Below, in pieces: positions 1 through 10,107 of a stretch of DNA of 64,000 nt. Made by a program: the position numbers and the translations under genes. Every line of letters begins with the position of its first letter. Position 1 is the stretch's first letter. The stretch covers positions 1 through 64,000 of the forward strand of contig JAQXZB010000010.1 in NCBI GenBank assembly GCA_029226975.1, in the 5' to 3' direction. The notes under the pieces were generated by a model that was not told where the DNA came from, searched no databases, and saw only the letters and a program-made list of their open reading frames with translations. The DNA comes from Clostridiales bacterium. GTDB lineage: Bacteria > Bacillota > Clostridia > UBA1381.

Positions 1-2
1 GG

Positions 3-137
3 GACGTGTGTATTTTAACGGGAATAATGGCTTTGGTGTATGTAATCGCCCTTGCAAAAAAGAAAATAACAAGACCTGCCGGTATCGTGATGATACTGAT
101 TTACGGGGCATATACGGCATTTTTGCTTATAAGATAA
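3..137 (+). CDS. C-terminal fragment of a membrane protein, possibly a CaCA-family Na+/Ca2+ exchanger (5' end outside window)
   Basis: Frame 3 reads ...DVCILTGIMALVYVIALAKKKITRPAGIVMILIYGAYTAFLLIR*; hydrophobic C-terminus with an 'ITRPxGI...YxAY' pattern like CaCA exchangers. Confidence 0.5.
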   Translation, partial: DVCILTGIMALVYVIALAKKKITRPAGIVMILIYGAYTAFLLIR

Positions 138-179
138 AAAACGATAAGATAAAATAAATAAAAAAATTTGAAAAAATAC

Positions 180-208
180 TTGAAATATCCGTATTTATGT
201 GGTATAAT
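180..208 (+). promoter_or_regulatory. Sigma-A type promoter for the rimP-nusA-infB operon
   Basis: TTGAAA (180-185), 17-bp spacer, TATAAT (203-208), upstream of rimP. Confidence 0.8.
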
Positions 209-234
209 ATATATATTGAAGAATATTTTTATTC

Positions 235-263
235 CGAAAGAGTGGGCAAAGCCCGCTCTTTCG
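235..263 (+). terminator. Terminator/attenuator-like hairpin in the rimP leader
   Basis: CGAAAGAGTGGGC-aaa-GCCCGCTCTTTCG: 13-bp stem, one G.U pair, weak U-tract, between promoter and rimP start. Confidence 0.7.
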
Positions 264-287
264 TGTTATAGGGCATGGAGGAGTTGT

Positions 288-746
288 ATGGCTAATAAAA
301 CTGAAGAGCTTGCCTTAAGACTGTCGGAGGACGCGGCACAGGAGGTAGGAGTTTATGTCGTTGACGTGGATTACAAAAAAGCACCCGGCGCAAGCTCACT
401 GTGCTTTTACATCGACAAGGAGGGCGGAGTCGGCATTGACGAGTGCGAGGCATTCTCGCGGGCAGTGGAAAAAGCCCTTGACGAGGCGGACCCGATTGCG
501 GAGAATTATACTTTAGAGGTATCGTCACCGGGGGTTGACAGACGTCTTGTAAAGGAACGGGAGTTTCGGTACTATATAGGAAGAGAGGTTGACGTTAAGC
601 TGTTTGCCGCCGTCGACGGCGTAAAGGAGTTTACCGGCACTCTTAGGGGCTATGAAAACAAAACGGCAAGCATTGACTGCGGGGACAGGATTTATAAAAT
701 ACCCGTAAAGTGTGCTGCATATATAAGACTGTCGTTTGTATTTTAG
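288..746 (+). CDS. rimP: Ribosome maturation factor RimP
   Basis: MANKTEELALRLSEDAAQEVGVYVVDVDYKK...LEVSSPGVDRRL; first gene of nusA-infB operon; internal ATG with GGAGGAG SD preferred over the tracked TTG at 168. Confidence 0.93.
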   Translation: MANKTEELALRLSEDAAQEVGVYVVDVDYKKAPGASSLCFYIDKEGGVGIDECEAFSRAVEKALDEADPIAENYTLEVSSPGVDRRLVKEREFRYYIGREVDVKLFAAVDGVKEFTGTLRGYENKTASIDCGDRIYKIPVKCAAYIRLSFVF

Positions 747-763
747 AAAGGAAGAATGGGAAA

Positions 764-1786
764 ATGAACGATGAATTACTAAAGGCTCTGGGCGAAGTGT
801 GCGAGGAAAAGGGCATGAGCCCGGACGTTATATTTGACGCTTTGGAGGCGGCTTTGGTTGCTGCGTATAAGCGTAACTTCAACGCATCGCAAAATGTAGA
901 GGTTCTTATTGACCGCGAAAGCGGAAGCGTCAGGGTTATGGCGCAGAAAAAGGTTGTTGACCTGGTATTTGAGGACAGCGAGGAAATAGACATAGAGGAC
1001 GCAAAGAAGATAAATGCCAATTACGAGCTGGGCGATATTGTAAACATTGAGGTAACGCCCAAGGACTTCGGCCGCGTCAGCGCAATGACCGCAAAGCAGG
1101 TTATTACCCAGAGAATAAAGGAAGCCGAAAGAGGAATTATCTACAGTGAATACAACGAGAAGATAAATCAGATTGTAACCGGCGAGATTGAGAGAATAGA
1201 GCATGGCAACGTGTTTGTGGATATAGGCAAAACCGAGGGAATGCTCCATGTAAACGAGCAGCCTCCCGGTGAGGAATACGAGGTCGGACAGATTATAAAA
1301 TGCTATGTAAGCGGCGTGAGAAAGGGCAGCAAGGGAACGCAGATTTTGCTTTCAAGAACTCATCCGGGACTTGTAAGAAAGCTGTTTGAAACCGAGGTGC
1401 CGGAGATTGCCGAGGGCATTGTGGAGATAAAGGGAGTTGCAAGAGAGGGCGGCTCAAGAACAAAGATTGCCGTTCACTCAAACGATCCCAACGTAGATGC
1501 CCAGGGTGCCTGCATAGGACCGAGAGGAATAAGAGTTCAAAACATTGGCGAAGAGCTTAAAAACGAGAAGATAGACATAGTTAAGTGGAGCGAGGATCCC
1601 AAGGAGTACATTGCGGCGGCACTAAGCCCCTCAAAGGTTTTAAGTGCAGAGATAAACGAGGAGGAAAAGAACGCAAAGGTCGTTGTTCCCGAATATCAGC
1701 TGTCCCTTGCCATAGGCAAGTCCGGACAAAATGTAAGACTTGCGGCGAAGCTTACCGGCTGGAAGATAGACATAAGCGCGGAATAA
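764..1786 (+). CDS. nusA: Transcription termination/antitermination protein NusA
   Basis: MNDELLKALGEVCEEKGMSPDVIFDALEAALVAAYKRN; S1/KH motifs (GACIGPRGIRVQNI, LAIGKSGQNVRLAAKLTGWKIDI). Confidence 0.97.
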   Translation: MNDELLKALGEVCEEKGMSPDVIFDALEAALVAAYKRNFNASQNVEVLIDRESGSVRVMAQKKVVDLVFEDSEEIDIEDAKKINANYELGDIVNIEVTPKDFGRVSAMTAKQVITQRIKEAERGIIYSEYNEKINQIVTGEIERIEHGNVFVDIGKTEGMLHVNEQPPGEEYEVGQIIKCYVSGVRKGSKGTQILLSRTHPGLVRKLFETEVPEIAEGIVEIKGVAREGGSRTKIAVHSNDPNVDAQGACIGPRGIRVQNIGEELKNEKIDIVKWSEDPKEYIAAALSPSKVLSAEINEEEKNAKVVVPEYQLSLAIGKSGQNVRLAAKLTGWKIDISAE

Positions 1787-1818
1787 TATAAAAACCCCGA
1801 AGAAAGGAGAGCGGAGAA

Positions 1819-2094
1819 ATGGAAAAGCATATACCAAAAAGAATGTGCGTTGCCTGCCGCCAAATGCGTCCGAAAAACGAGCTTATCCGTGTGGTTAAGG
1901 ATAATATTACGGGTCAGATAATGCTTGATTTTGAGGCAAAGCTTTTCGGAAGGGGAGCGTATGTGTGCAAAAACACAAAATGTACGGCACTTGCCCGCAA
2001 AAAGAAAGGCTTTGAGAGGCATTTAAAATGCCGGGTAACCGGGCAGGTGTATGATGAATGTGACAAGGCGGCGGAGGAGAGTTTTGAAGGATAA
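1819..2094 (+). CDS. ylxR: YlxR family RNA-binding protein (DUF448)
   Basis: PKRMCVACRQMRPKNELIRVV...GRGAYVC; between nusA and infB. Confidence 0.93.
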   Translation: MEKHIPKRMCVACRQMRPKNELIRVVKDNITGQIMLDFEAKLFGRGAYVCKNTKCTALARKKKGFERHLKCRVTGQVYDECDKAAEESFEG

Positions 2095-2410
2095 GTTTCT
2101 TGCCATGACAGGCATGGCGAAAAGAGCGGGAAAGCTTATAAGCGGAGAGGCTCTTTGCAAGGACGCTTTAAGAAAAGGAAGGGCGAAATTGGTGATATTG
2201 GCTGAGGACGCCTCACCTAATACCAAAAAGTCAATTACCAACTCATGTAATTATTATAAGGTCGAGTGTATAGTGTATGGGACTGTGGACAGTCTGGGAC
2301 ACTGCACGGGAGCTGGCAGTAGAGCTGTTGCTGCGGTGACAGACGAAAATTTTTCAAGGTCGTTAAAGACCATATTCGAGAAAGTCCATAACGAAGAAAG
2401 GGTGATGTGA
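2084..2410 (+). CDS. ylxQ: YlxQ, L7Ae/L30e-like ribosomal protein
   Basis: [14 protein letters not shown]-type motif ([37 protein letters not shown]); likely TTG start 2084 after GGAGGAG. Confidence 0.87.
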   Translation: MKDKFLAMTGMAKRAGKLISGEALCKDALRKGRAKLVILAEDASPNTKKSITNSCNYYKVECIVYGTVDSLGHCTGAGSRAVAAVTDENFSRSLKTIFEKVHNEERVM

Positions 2411-2411
2411 A

Positions 2412-4985
2412 ATGGCAGAAATATCAACGGTGAAGCTGGGGGAAATAGCAAAGCAGCTAAAGATTACAAATAAGGATATTGCCGCGAAGCTTGTCGAGGT
2501 AGGCATAAACGCAAAGGGCGCGGCAAGCGTTCTTACAGAGGAACAGGCGGGACTGGTGTTTGATATATTCACACAGCAGTACGCCTTGACCGAAGCGGAG
2601 CTGTCCGAGCAATTGGGCGACGCGAGAAAAAAGCAGGAAAAGAAAGCCGAAAAGGAAAAGAAAGAGGAAAAGCCAAAGGCCAAAAAGGAGCCGGAGGAAA
2701 AGACAGAGCCGGAAAAGAAGCCCGAAGCTGAGGAAAAACCCGAACCGGAGAAAAAGCCGGAAAAGAAGTCTGAAGCTAAGAAGAAGCCGGAAAAGAAACC
2801 TGAACCGGAGGAAAAGACAGAGCCGGAAAAGAAGCCGGAAGCGGAAAAGAAACCGGAAGCTGAGAAGAAGCCGGAGCCGGAGAAAAAGCCCGAAGCTGAA
2901 AAGAAGCCGGAGCAAAAATCCGATAAAAAGAAAAATGATAAAAAACGCCGCTCGCAGGCAAAGAAGCAGGGCGGAACAAAGATTGACATATCCGGTGCGG
3001 AAAAGGGCTCGGGATATTATGTTGTCCAGACCCAGGAGAGAATGCGCCATGTGGATACAAGACAGTCCACTGTTGAGCTTGATAAAATAAATGAGCGCGA
3101 GAGAATAGAAGGCTACGTTCCGGACAATATTAAAGTAGACGGCGGACGTTCAAAGAACAGACGCAGAAAAAACCGTACCGAAAACGAGAAAAACAAGCCT
3201 AAGGCAAAGAAGGTAATTCCCGCAAAGGTAATAACCGAGGTGGAAATTCCCGAAACCATTACGGTAGGCGAGTTTGCGTCAAAAATCGGAAAAACCGGTG
3301 CGGAGATTGTTAAAAAGCTGATGATGCTCGGAGTAATGGCTACGATGAATCAGTCGATAGACTATGACACCGCGGCTTTAATCGGCGCGGATTATGATAT
3401 TGAGGTAAAGCCGGAGGTTGTGCTTACCAAGGAGGATTTGCTCCAGATGGAAATGCCCGAGCCGGATAAGCCGGAGGATCTTGTGGAAAGACCGCCGGTA
3501 GTGGTTGTTATGGGTCACGTTGACCATGGTAAAACCTCGCTTCTTGACGCTATAAGAAACACAAGCGTTATTTCCACCGAGGCAGGCGGAATTACCCAGC
3601 ATATAGGCGCATACAGCGTAAACCTAAACGGCAGAGAGATAACATTTTTGGATACGCCGGGACATGAAGCGTTTACGACCATGAGAGCCAGAGGTGCGCA
3701 GGTAACGGATATTGCAATATTGGTTGTTGCCGCGGACGACGGCATCATGCCCCAGACCGTTGAGGCTATAAGCCATGCAAAGGCGGCGGGCGTTCAGATA
3801 ATCGTTGCCATAAACAAAATCGACAAGGAGGGCGCAAACCCCGACCGCGTAAAGCAGATGCTTGTGGAATATGAGCTTGTTCCCGAGGAATGGGGCGGCG
3901 ATACCGTATGCGTTGAGGTCAGCGCAAAGAAGAAGATTAACATTGACGGACTTTTGGAAATGGTGCTTTTGGTTGCGGATATGCAGGAGCTTAAGGCAAA
4001 CCCCAACAGAGCGGCTGAAGGTGCGGTTATAGAGTCAAAGGTTGACAAGGGCAGAGGTCCGGTTGCCACAATCCTTGTTCAAAACGGTACTTTAAATGTG
4101 GGCGATTTCGTGCTTGCCGGTACGGCTGTGGGCAGAATAAGAGCCATGGTAAACGACAAGGGCAGACGCGTAAAGACCGCCGGTCCATCGTCACCGGTTG
4201 AGATTATCGGTCTTAACGAGGCACCGTCGGGCGGAGATAAGTTTGTGGTTGTGGCAAACGAAAAGCTTGCCCGGGATGTTGCCGAGCAGCGTAAGCAGGA
4301 AATTCAGGAGAACAAATTCAATCAGGTTGTTAAGGTATCCTTGGATAATCTGTTCAGCCAGATTGACGAGGGCAACATGAAGGAGCTTGCCGTTATCATC
4401 AAGGCGGACGTACAGGGCAGTGTTGAAGCGGTTAGGCAGTCCTTAGAGAAGCTGTCAAACGAAGAGGTAAGAGTAAAGGCAATCCATGGCGGCGTCGGCG
4501 CGATAAACGAAACGGACGTAATGCTTGCCAACGCTTCAAACGCTATTATAGTCGGCTTCAATGTCCGTCCGGATGCGGGAGCTTTAAGTGCGGCACAGCA
4601 GCATGACGTTGATATACGTCTTTACCGCGTAATCTATCAGGCAATAGAGGAAATTGAAGCGGCAATGAAGGGTATGCTTGAGCCGGAATACAAGGAAAAT
4701 GTTCTGGGCTATGCCGATGTAAGACAGACCTTTAAGGTTTCCGGAGTGGGCACCATTGCCGGCTGTTATGTAACCCAGGGCAAGATTGTGCGCAACGCAC
4801 AGATAAGACTTGTCCGCGACGGTATCATAATCCACGAGGGTAAAATAGACAGCTTAAAGCGCTTTAAGGATGACGCCAAGGAGGTTTTGGAGAACTTCGA
4901 GTGCGGTTTGGGCATCGAGAACTTCAATGATATTAAGGATGGCGACACCATCGAGTGCTTTATCATGGAGGAAATTGAAAGATAA
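2412..4985 (+). CDS. infB: Translation initiation factor IF-2
   Basis: GTPase motifs [36 protein letters not shown]; long K/E/P-rich N-terminal region. Confidence 0.98.
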   Translation: MAEISTVKLGEIAKQLKITNKDIAAKLVEVGINAKGAASVLTEEQAGLVFDIFTQQYALTEAELSEQLGDARKKQEKKAEKEKKEEKPKAKKEPEEKTEPEKKPEAEEKPEPEKKPEKKSEAKKKPEKKPEPEEKTEPEKKPEAEKKPEAEKKPEPEKKPEAEKKPEQKSDKKKNDKKRRSQAKKQGGTKIDISGAEKGSGYYVVQTQERMRHVDTRQSTVELDKINERERIEGYVPDNIKVDGGRSKNRRRKNRTENEKNKPKAKKVIPAKVITEVEIPETITVGEFASKIGKTGAEIVKKLMMLGVMATMNQSIDYDTAALIGADYDIEVKPEVVLTKEDLLQMEMPEPDKPEDLVERPPVVVVMGHVDHGKTSLLDAIRNTSVISTEAGGITQHIGAYSVNLNGREITFLDTPGHEAFTTMRARGAQVTDIAILVVAADDGIMPQTVEAISHAKAAGVQIIVAINKIDKEGANPDRVKQMLVEYELVPEEWGGDTVCVEVSAKKKINIDGLLEMVLLVADMQELKANPNRAAEGAVIESKVDKGRGPVATILVQNGTLNVGDFVLAGTAVGRIRAMVNDKGRRVKTAGPSSPVEIIGLNEAPSGGDKFVVVANEKLARDVAEQRKQEIQENKFNQVVKVSLDNLFSQIDEGNMKELAVIIKADVQGSVEAVRQSLEKLSNEEVRVKAIHGGVGAINETDVMLANASNAIIVGFNVRPDAGALSAAQQHDVDIRLYRVIYQAIEEIEAAMKGMLEPEYKENVLGYADVRQTFKVSGVGTIAGCYVTQGKIVRNAQIRLVRDGIIIHEGKIDSLKRFKDDAKEVLENFECGLGIENFNDIKDGDTIECFIMEEIER

Positions 4986-4999
4986 TCGAAAGGAATAAA

Positions 5000-5335
5000 A
5001 TGGCAAGAATTGACAAGATAAACGAAGAGGTCAAAAGAGAGCTTGCGGCGGTTATAAGAGAGCTTAAGGACGCAAGAATACCCACAATGACAAGCGTTGT
5101 AGCGGTTAATGTCACAAATGATTTAAGATATGCCAAGGCGTATATCTCGGTCATGGGCGACGAGGAAACCCAGAAAAAGGCGCTTGCGGGCTTAAAGAGC
5201 GCGGCAGGCTTTGTCAGACGTGAAATAGGCAGACGTGTAAAGCTAAGATATGCGCCGGAATTTATTTTCGAGCTTGACCATTCTATCGAGCATGGCGCTC
5301 ATATTGAAGAACTGTTAAGGAAAAGCGGGCTGTAA
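5000..5335 (+). CDS. rbfA: 30S ribosome-binding factor RbfA
   Basis: MARIDKINEEVKRELAAVIRELKD...YAKAYISVMG; follows infB. Confidence 0.95.
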   Translation: MARIDKINEEVKRELAAVIRELKDARIPTMTSVVAVNVTNDLRYAKAYISVMGDEETQKKALAGLKSAAGFVRREIGRRVKLRYAPEFIFELDHSIEHGAHIEELLRKSGL

Positions 5336-5337
5336 AG

Positions 5338-6297
5338 ATGGAAGATAAATTAAAGCAGATAAGAGAGGGTATGGAAGCGGCGCATTCGGCGGCAATTTTA
5401 ACTCATGTAAACGAGGACCCCGATACGCTTGCCTCCTGCTTCGCCATGAAAAAGGTACTGGAGCATATGGGCAAAAGGGCGGTAATTTATGTAAGCGCGC
5501 CCATAGAAAAAAGAATACGGTTTATATGTGACGATTATGTGATATACAAGCCCGGTACGGAATGTGAGCATGATTTGTGCATATGTATAGACTGCGGAGA
5601 TGTAGAGCGTTTAGGCGAAAGAAAAGAGATATTGGAAAAAAGTCCGCACAGCATAAATATCGATCATCACCGCACAAATACCAACTTTGCGGACATAAAT
5701 TTTGTCCGCGCCGACGCATCGGCGGCGGGGGAGATACTTTGCGATATATTTGAAAAGCTTGATATAAAGCTTGATAAGGATATTGCAAGACTGCTGTTTA
5801 CGGCGATTGCATCGGATACGGGCAGCTTCAAATTCAGCAATGTGACCGCCGGGACAATGCGCGCGGCGGCGCGGCTTTTGGAATTTGATTTTGATAATGC
5901 CGCCGTTTCAAGACTGCTGTTTGACTGCGAAAGCCTTGAAAACGCACAGATGGAGGCGCAGGCGCTTTTTGAAATGGAATGTTTTTCCCATGGTCGGATA
6001 AAGCTTGTTACCATGACCCGACAAATGTGTGAAAAATACGCAATAGAGCCCCAGGACGCGCCGAATTTGGTTGACATACCCAGAAAAATCGAGGGTACGG
6101 AGATTGCGCTGTGCATTAAGGAAACCGATGACGGCTGGCGCGTAAATATGCGCTCCAACGGCGATGCAGATGTGTCCCAGGCGGCGCTTGCATTGGGCGG
6201 CGGCGGACATATAAAGGCTGCCGGAGCAACATTGAGAGGAGTAACGCTCAAGGAGGCGAAGCAGATGATTGTTTCGCTGTGTGAAAAGGCTTTATGA
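5338..6297 (+). CDS. DHH/DHHA1 family phosphoesterase (NrnA-like)
   Basis: INIDHHRTNTNFADINF; C-terminal GGGGHIKAAGATL motif; between rbfA and truB. Confidence 0.93.
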   Translation: MEDKLKQIREGMEAAHSAAILTHVNEDPDTLASCFAMKKVLEHMGKRAVIYVSAPIEKRIRFICDDYVIYKPGTECEHDLCICIDCGDVERLGERKEILEKSPHSINIDHHRTNTNFADINFVRADASAAGEILCDIFEKLDIKLDKDIARLLFTAIASDTGSFKFSNVTAGTMRAAARLLEFDFDNAAVSRLLFDCESLENAQMEAQALFEMECFSHGRIKLVTMTRQMCEKYAIEPQDAPNLVDIPRKIEGTEIALCIKETDDGWRVNMRSNGDADVSQAALALGGGGHIKAAGATLRGVTLKEAKQMIVSLCEKAL

Positions 6298-7160
6298 ACG
6301 GAATAGTTGTAATAAACAAGCCCAAGGGAAAAACCTCGCATAACATGGTATCATTTATGCGCGCTCTTACGGGCATAAAAAAAATCGGGCATACGGGAAC
6401 TCTTGACCCCATGGCAGAGGGAGTGCTGCCTGTGTGCATAGGAAACGCCACAAAGGCGGCGGATATGCTTACCCTGTCGGATAAGCGTTACCGGGCTGTA
6501 ATGGCTTTGGGAAAAACCACCGACACCTTAGATGCCGAAGGAGAGGTAACCGGGGAATTTGAGGTAAATGTGACGGAGGAGGAAATCATCGAAGCGGTAA
6601 AAAGCTTTGAGGGTGAAATATTCCAGATACCGCCCATGTACTCGGCAATAAAACAGCAGGGAAAAAAGCTTTATGAGCTTGCCCGCGCCGGTGTTGAGGT
6701 AACAAGAGAACCGCGCAGGGTTTTTATAAAAAGCATAGACGTGTTGGAAATTAAGGAAAATACGGTAACGATAGATGTTGAATGCTCCAAGGGTACATAT
6801 ATCAGAACACTGTGCGACGATATAGGAAAAAAGCTTAACACAGGTGCGTATATGACGGAGCTTGTGCGCACAAAAACCGGTCCCTTTACAATAGACAATG
6901 CCCTGACCCCGGACGAGGTCAGAGCGAGGTACGAGGAGGGAAAGCTTGAGGTTATTCCCACAGACAGCCTGTTTTCGCAGCTTGAAGCGCTGCATTTGAA
7001 TGAAAAACAGACAAGGAGCATAAAAAACGGCGTGAGAATGACCTGGCGCGGTGCCAAAGAGGGACAGAGCTGCCGGCTTTACGGAAGTGACGGGGAATTT
7101 CTGTGCATATCCGACATAGTTGAGGGCAGACTTGTTCTGCGCAAGTCATTCTGGAGCTGA
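6294..7160 (+). CDS. truB: tRNA pseudouridine(55) synthase TruB
   Basis: MNGIVVINKPKGKTSHNMV...KIGHTGTLDPMAEGVLPV. Confidence 0.97.
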   Translation: MNGIVVINKPKGKTSHNMVSFMRALTGIKKIGHTGTLDPMAEGVLPVCIGNATKAADMLTLSDKRYRAVMALGKTTDTLDAEGEVTGEFEVNVTEEEIIEAVKSFEGEIFQIPPMYSAIKQQGKKLYELARAGVEVTREPRRVFIKSIDVLEIKENTVTIDVECSKGTYIRTLCDDIGKKLNTGAYMTELVRTKTGPFTIDNALTPDEVRARYEEGKLEVIPTDSLFSQLEALHLNEKQTRSIKNGVRMTWRGAKEGQSCRLYGSDGEFLCISDIVEGRLVLRKSFWS

Positions 7161-7174
7161 AGAAGGGATACAAC

Positions 7175-8071
7175 TTGGAAATAATTCATGCCGGTCAGCC
7201 GGTGAAATACGAGGGTACGGCGGTGGCGCTGGGCAATTTTGACGGACTGCACACCGCGCACATGACTATCATAAGAAGCTGCATTGAATATGCACGCAAC
7301 GAGGGCTTAAAAAGCGGAGTTCTGCTCTTTAACGAGCATACGAAAAACAGCCGGCTTATTACCACCAACGAGATGAAGCTGGAGCTTTTAAGGCGGGAGA
7401 AGCCGGATTTTGTGTATCTGCGCAGCTTTACGGAGGAGTTTATGCAAAAAACTCCGCGGGAGTTTGCCCTGCTGCTTAAGGAAAATCTGCATATAAAGGC
7501 GGTCTGCATAGGCTACGATTACCGTTTTGGCCATAGAGCCGAGGGCGACGCGGAGCTTTTGAAAAAATTCGGCAATGAGCTGGATTTTGAGGTGCTTGTT
7601 ACGCCAAAGATAAGCATGGACGGTTACGGGGTACATTGTGCATATATAAGAAGTCTTATAGACAGCGGCGATATTGAAAGGGCAAACGCGCTTTTGGGAC
7701 GCCGCTACAGCTTAGAGGGAGCGGTGGAATACGGTCTGCAAAACGGCAGAAAAATGGGTATTCCCACTGCGAATATCGGCTATGACCCGCGCATGCTGCT
7801 TCCCGATAACGGAGTGTATGCCGGAGCGGTATATGTGAGAGGAAAATCCTTTAAATGCGTTATAAACGTGGGCAAAAATCCGACCTTCGGCGCGGATAAA
7901 GTGACCGTAGAGGTTCATATTTTGGATTTTGACGAGGATATATACGGCGAGAATATAAGAGCGGAGTTTGTAAAACGGCTTCGCGGTGATATTAAATTTG
8001 ACGGTATGGCTGCGCTTAAGGCGCAGATACAAAAAGATATAGAAACAACCCGCAGGATGAATATCCTGTAA
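7175..8071 (+). CDS. ribF: Bifunctional riboflavin kinase/FAD synthetase
   Basis: ALGNFDGLHTAH; GRRYSLEGAVEYGLQNGRKMGIPTANI...LPDNGVYAG. Confidence 0.96.
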   Translation: MEIIHAGQPVKYEGTAVALGNFDGLHTAHMTIIRSCIEYARNEGLKSGVLLFNEHTKNSRLITTNEMKLELLRREKPDFVYLRSFTEEFMQKTPREFALLLKENLHIKAVCIGYDYRFGHRAEGDAELLKKFGNELDFEVLVTPKISMDGYGVHCAYIRSLIDSGDIERANALLGRRYSLEGAVEYGLQNGRKMGIPTANIGYDPRMLLPDNGVYAGAVYVRGKSFKCVINVGKNPTFGADKVTVEVHILDFDEDIYGENIRAEFVKRLRGDIKFDGMAALKAQIQKDIETTRRMNIL

Positions 8072-8088
8072 TGAATTGGAGGAAGAAT

Positions 8089-9462
8089 ATGTTTACAAGC
8101 GTTATTTTAGCGGCAGGAATGGGAACGCGCATGAAGTCGCGTATGCCCAAGGTTATTCACAGGGTTTGCGGCAAGGAGCTGGTCAGATGGGTAATCGACT
8201 GCTCCAAGGCTGCCGGAGCGGACAGGGTTGCCGCGGTTATCGGTCATAAGGCGGATACGGTGCGTCCCATAATCGAGGACAGCTGTGAAATTGCAATCCA
8301 AAAAGAGCAAAAGGGCACCGGTCATGCCGTTATGCAGGCAATGGAATACATAAAGGCGGCAAAGGACTGCGTTGTGGTTTTAAACGGCGATACACCGCTT
8401 TTAAAGAGCGAAACAATCAGCGCGGCGGTTGAGTATCACAAGAAAAACGAAAATGCCGTAACCGTCATAACCGCTGTTTTGGACGATGCATCGGGATACG
8501 GCAGAATTGTCCGCGGCAGTGACACAAATGTGGTAAAAATCGTTGAGCAGAAGGACGCCTCAGAGGAGGAAAAAAAGATACGCGAGGTCAATTCGGGTAT
8601 GTATGTGTTCGATGCAAAGTCACTGGAATATGCCCTGGGCAAAATTGAGCCGAACAACGCACAGGGCGAATATTATCTGACCGACACCGTTGAAATTCTT
8701 CTTGCGGCAGGCAAAAAAGCCGGAGCGTATGCAATCTGCGACAGCGACGAGATACGCGGCATAAACGACAGGGTGCAGCTTGCCGAAGCGGAAGCAATCA
8801 TGCGCCGCCGCATCAACGAGAAGCACATGAGAAACGGAGTTACCATACATATCCCCGAAAGCGTGTATATAGAGGACGGTGTGGAAATAGGCGCCGATAC
8901 CGAAATATGCCCTAATGTTACATTAAAGGCAGGCACGAAAATCGGTGAGCAGTGCGTTATCGGCACAGGCTCGGTGCTTGATAGGGCAATTATACATGAC
9001 AGAGTGGATATATTAAGCTCGGTAATTCTTTCTTCACAGGTTAAAAGCGACACAACGGTAGGTCCTTTTGCGTATATAAGACCTAACTGTAATGTCGGCT
9101 CGGACGTTAAGGTCGGGGATTTTGTGGAGCTTAAAAATTCAAACATAGGCGACGGCACAAAGATTTCTCACCTGACCTATGTGGGCGATACGGACTGCGG
9201 CAAAAACGTCAATTTCGGCTGCGGAACGGTTACGGTAAATTATGACGGAAAGAAGAAATACCGTTCTGAAATAGGTGACAATTCCTTTATCGGCTGCAAT
9301 ACAAACTTGGTTTCGCCGGTTAAGGTGGGCGAGGGCGCATACATTGCCGCCGGCTCCACCATTACGGAGGAGATACCGAAGGATAATTTGGCAATTGCAA
9401 GAGCAAGACAGGTAAACAAGCAGGTAAGTGATGAATGGCTTGCAAAAAGGAGAAAAAAATAA
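8089..9462 (+). CDS. glmU: Bifunctional UDP-GlcNAc pyrophosphorylase/GlcN-1-P acetyltransferase GlmU
   Basis: SVILAAGMGTRMKSRMPKVIH; left-handed beta-helix C-terminus; ATG 8089 has GGAGGA SD. Confidence 0.97.
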   Translation: MFTSVILAAGMGTRMKSRMPKVIHRVCGKELVRWVIDCSKAAGADRVAAVIGHKADTVRPIIEDSCEIAIQKEQKGTGHAVMQAMEYIKAAKDCVVVLNGDTPLLKSETISAAVEYHKKNENAVTVITAVLDDASGYGRIVRGSDTNVVKIVEQKDASEEEKKIREVNSGMYVFDAKSLEYALGKIEPNNAQGEYYLTDTVEILLAAGKKAGAYAICDSDEIRGINDRVQLAEAEAIMRRRINEKHMRNGVTIHIPESVYIEDGVEIGADTEICPNVTLKAGTKIGEQCVIGTGSVLDRAIIHDRVDILSSVILSSQVKSDTTVGPFAYIRPNCNVGSDVKVGDFVELKNSNIGDGTKISHLTYVGDTDCGKNVNFGCGTVTVNYDGKKKYRSEIGDNSFIGCNTNLVSPVKVGEGAYIAAGSTITEEIPKDNLAIARARQVNKQVSDEWLAKRRKK

Positions 9463-9479
9463 CAACCGTTTTGGTCTGA

Positions 9480-9503
9480 GGGGCTGTTTTGATGAACAGC
9501 CCC
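9480..9503 (+). terminator. Hairpin between glmU and pth
   Basis: GGGGCTGTT-ttgatg-AACAGCCCC followed by GTTTTG; weak U-tract. Confidence 0.45.
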
Positions 9504-9536
9504 GTTTTGAACGTGCAAAAAAGGAGGTTTTTTAAT

Positions 9537-10103
9537 ATGTATCTTGTGGCAGGACTGGGAAATCCCGGCAGGGAGTATAATATGACGCGCCATAATATCG
9601 GCTTTCATACCATAGACTATATCGCAGACAAACTCGGCATTAAGGTGAATAAGCTAAAGTACAAGGCGCTGTGGGGAGAAGCCAACATAAACGGCGAAAA
9701 GGTGCTGCTTATAAAGCCGCAGACCTATATGAATAACAGCGGCGAGAGCCTTATGGAGTTTGTGAGCTTTTACAAGGTTCCCATAGAAAATCTCATTGTG
9801 ATAAATGATGATATTTCTATAGAAGCGGGCAGATTAAGAATAAGACCCAAAGGCAGTGCGGGCGGTCATAACGGGCTTAAATCCATAATATATCTTTTAA
9901 AGAGTGATGAATTTGTAAGAATTAAAATGGGCGTGGGCGCTCCCCAAAGCAAGGAATATGACCTTGCCGACTATGTATTGGGACATTTCACAAAGGAGGA
10001 AATCCCGATAATGGAGGACGCCATTGTGCGCGCTGCGGGAGCCGTTGAGGAAATTATAAAAAACGGCGCAGCTTCGGCAATGAATAAGTATAATCAGAGG
10101 TAA
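9537..10103 (+). CDS. pth: Peptidyl-tRNA hydrolase
   Basis: MYLVAGLGNPGREYNMTRHNIGF; GSAGGHNGLKSI; start at 9537 after AAGGAGG. Confidence 0.97.
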   Translation: MYLVAGLGNPGREYNMTRHNIGFHTIDYIADKLGIKVNKLKYKALWGEANINGEKVLLIKPQTYMNNSGESLMEFVSFYKVPIENLIVINDDISIEAGRLRIRPKGSAGGHNGLKSIIYLLKSDEFVRIKMGVGAPQSKEYDLADYVLGHFTKEEIPIMEDAIVRAAGAVEEIIKNGAASAMNKYNQR

Positions 10104-10107
10104 AACG

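Noticed and set aside
2363-3060. Three antisense minus-strand ORFs (208, 197 and 94 aa) opposite infB
   Set aside because: Low-complexity S/G/F- or L/F/R-rich translations are the mirror of the KPE repeats in infB; no SD or start context and the + strand gene is certain.
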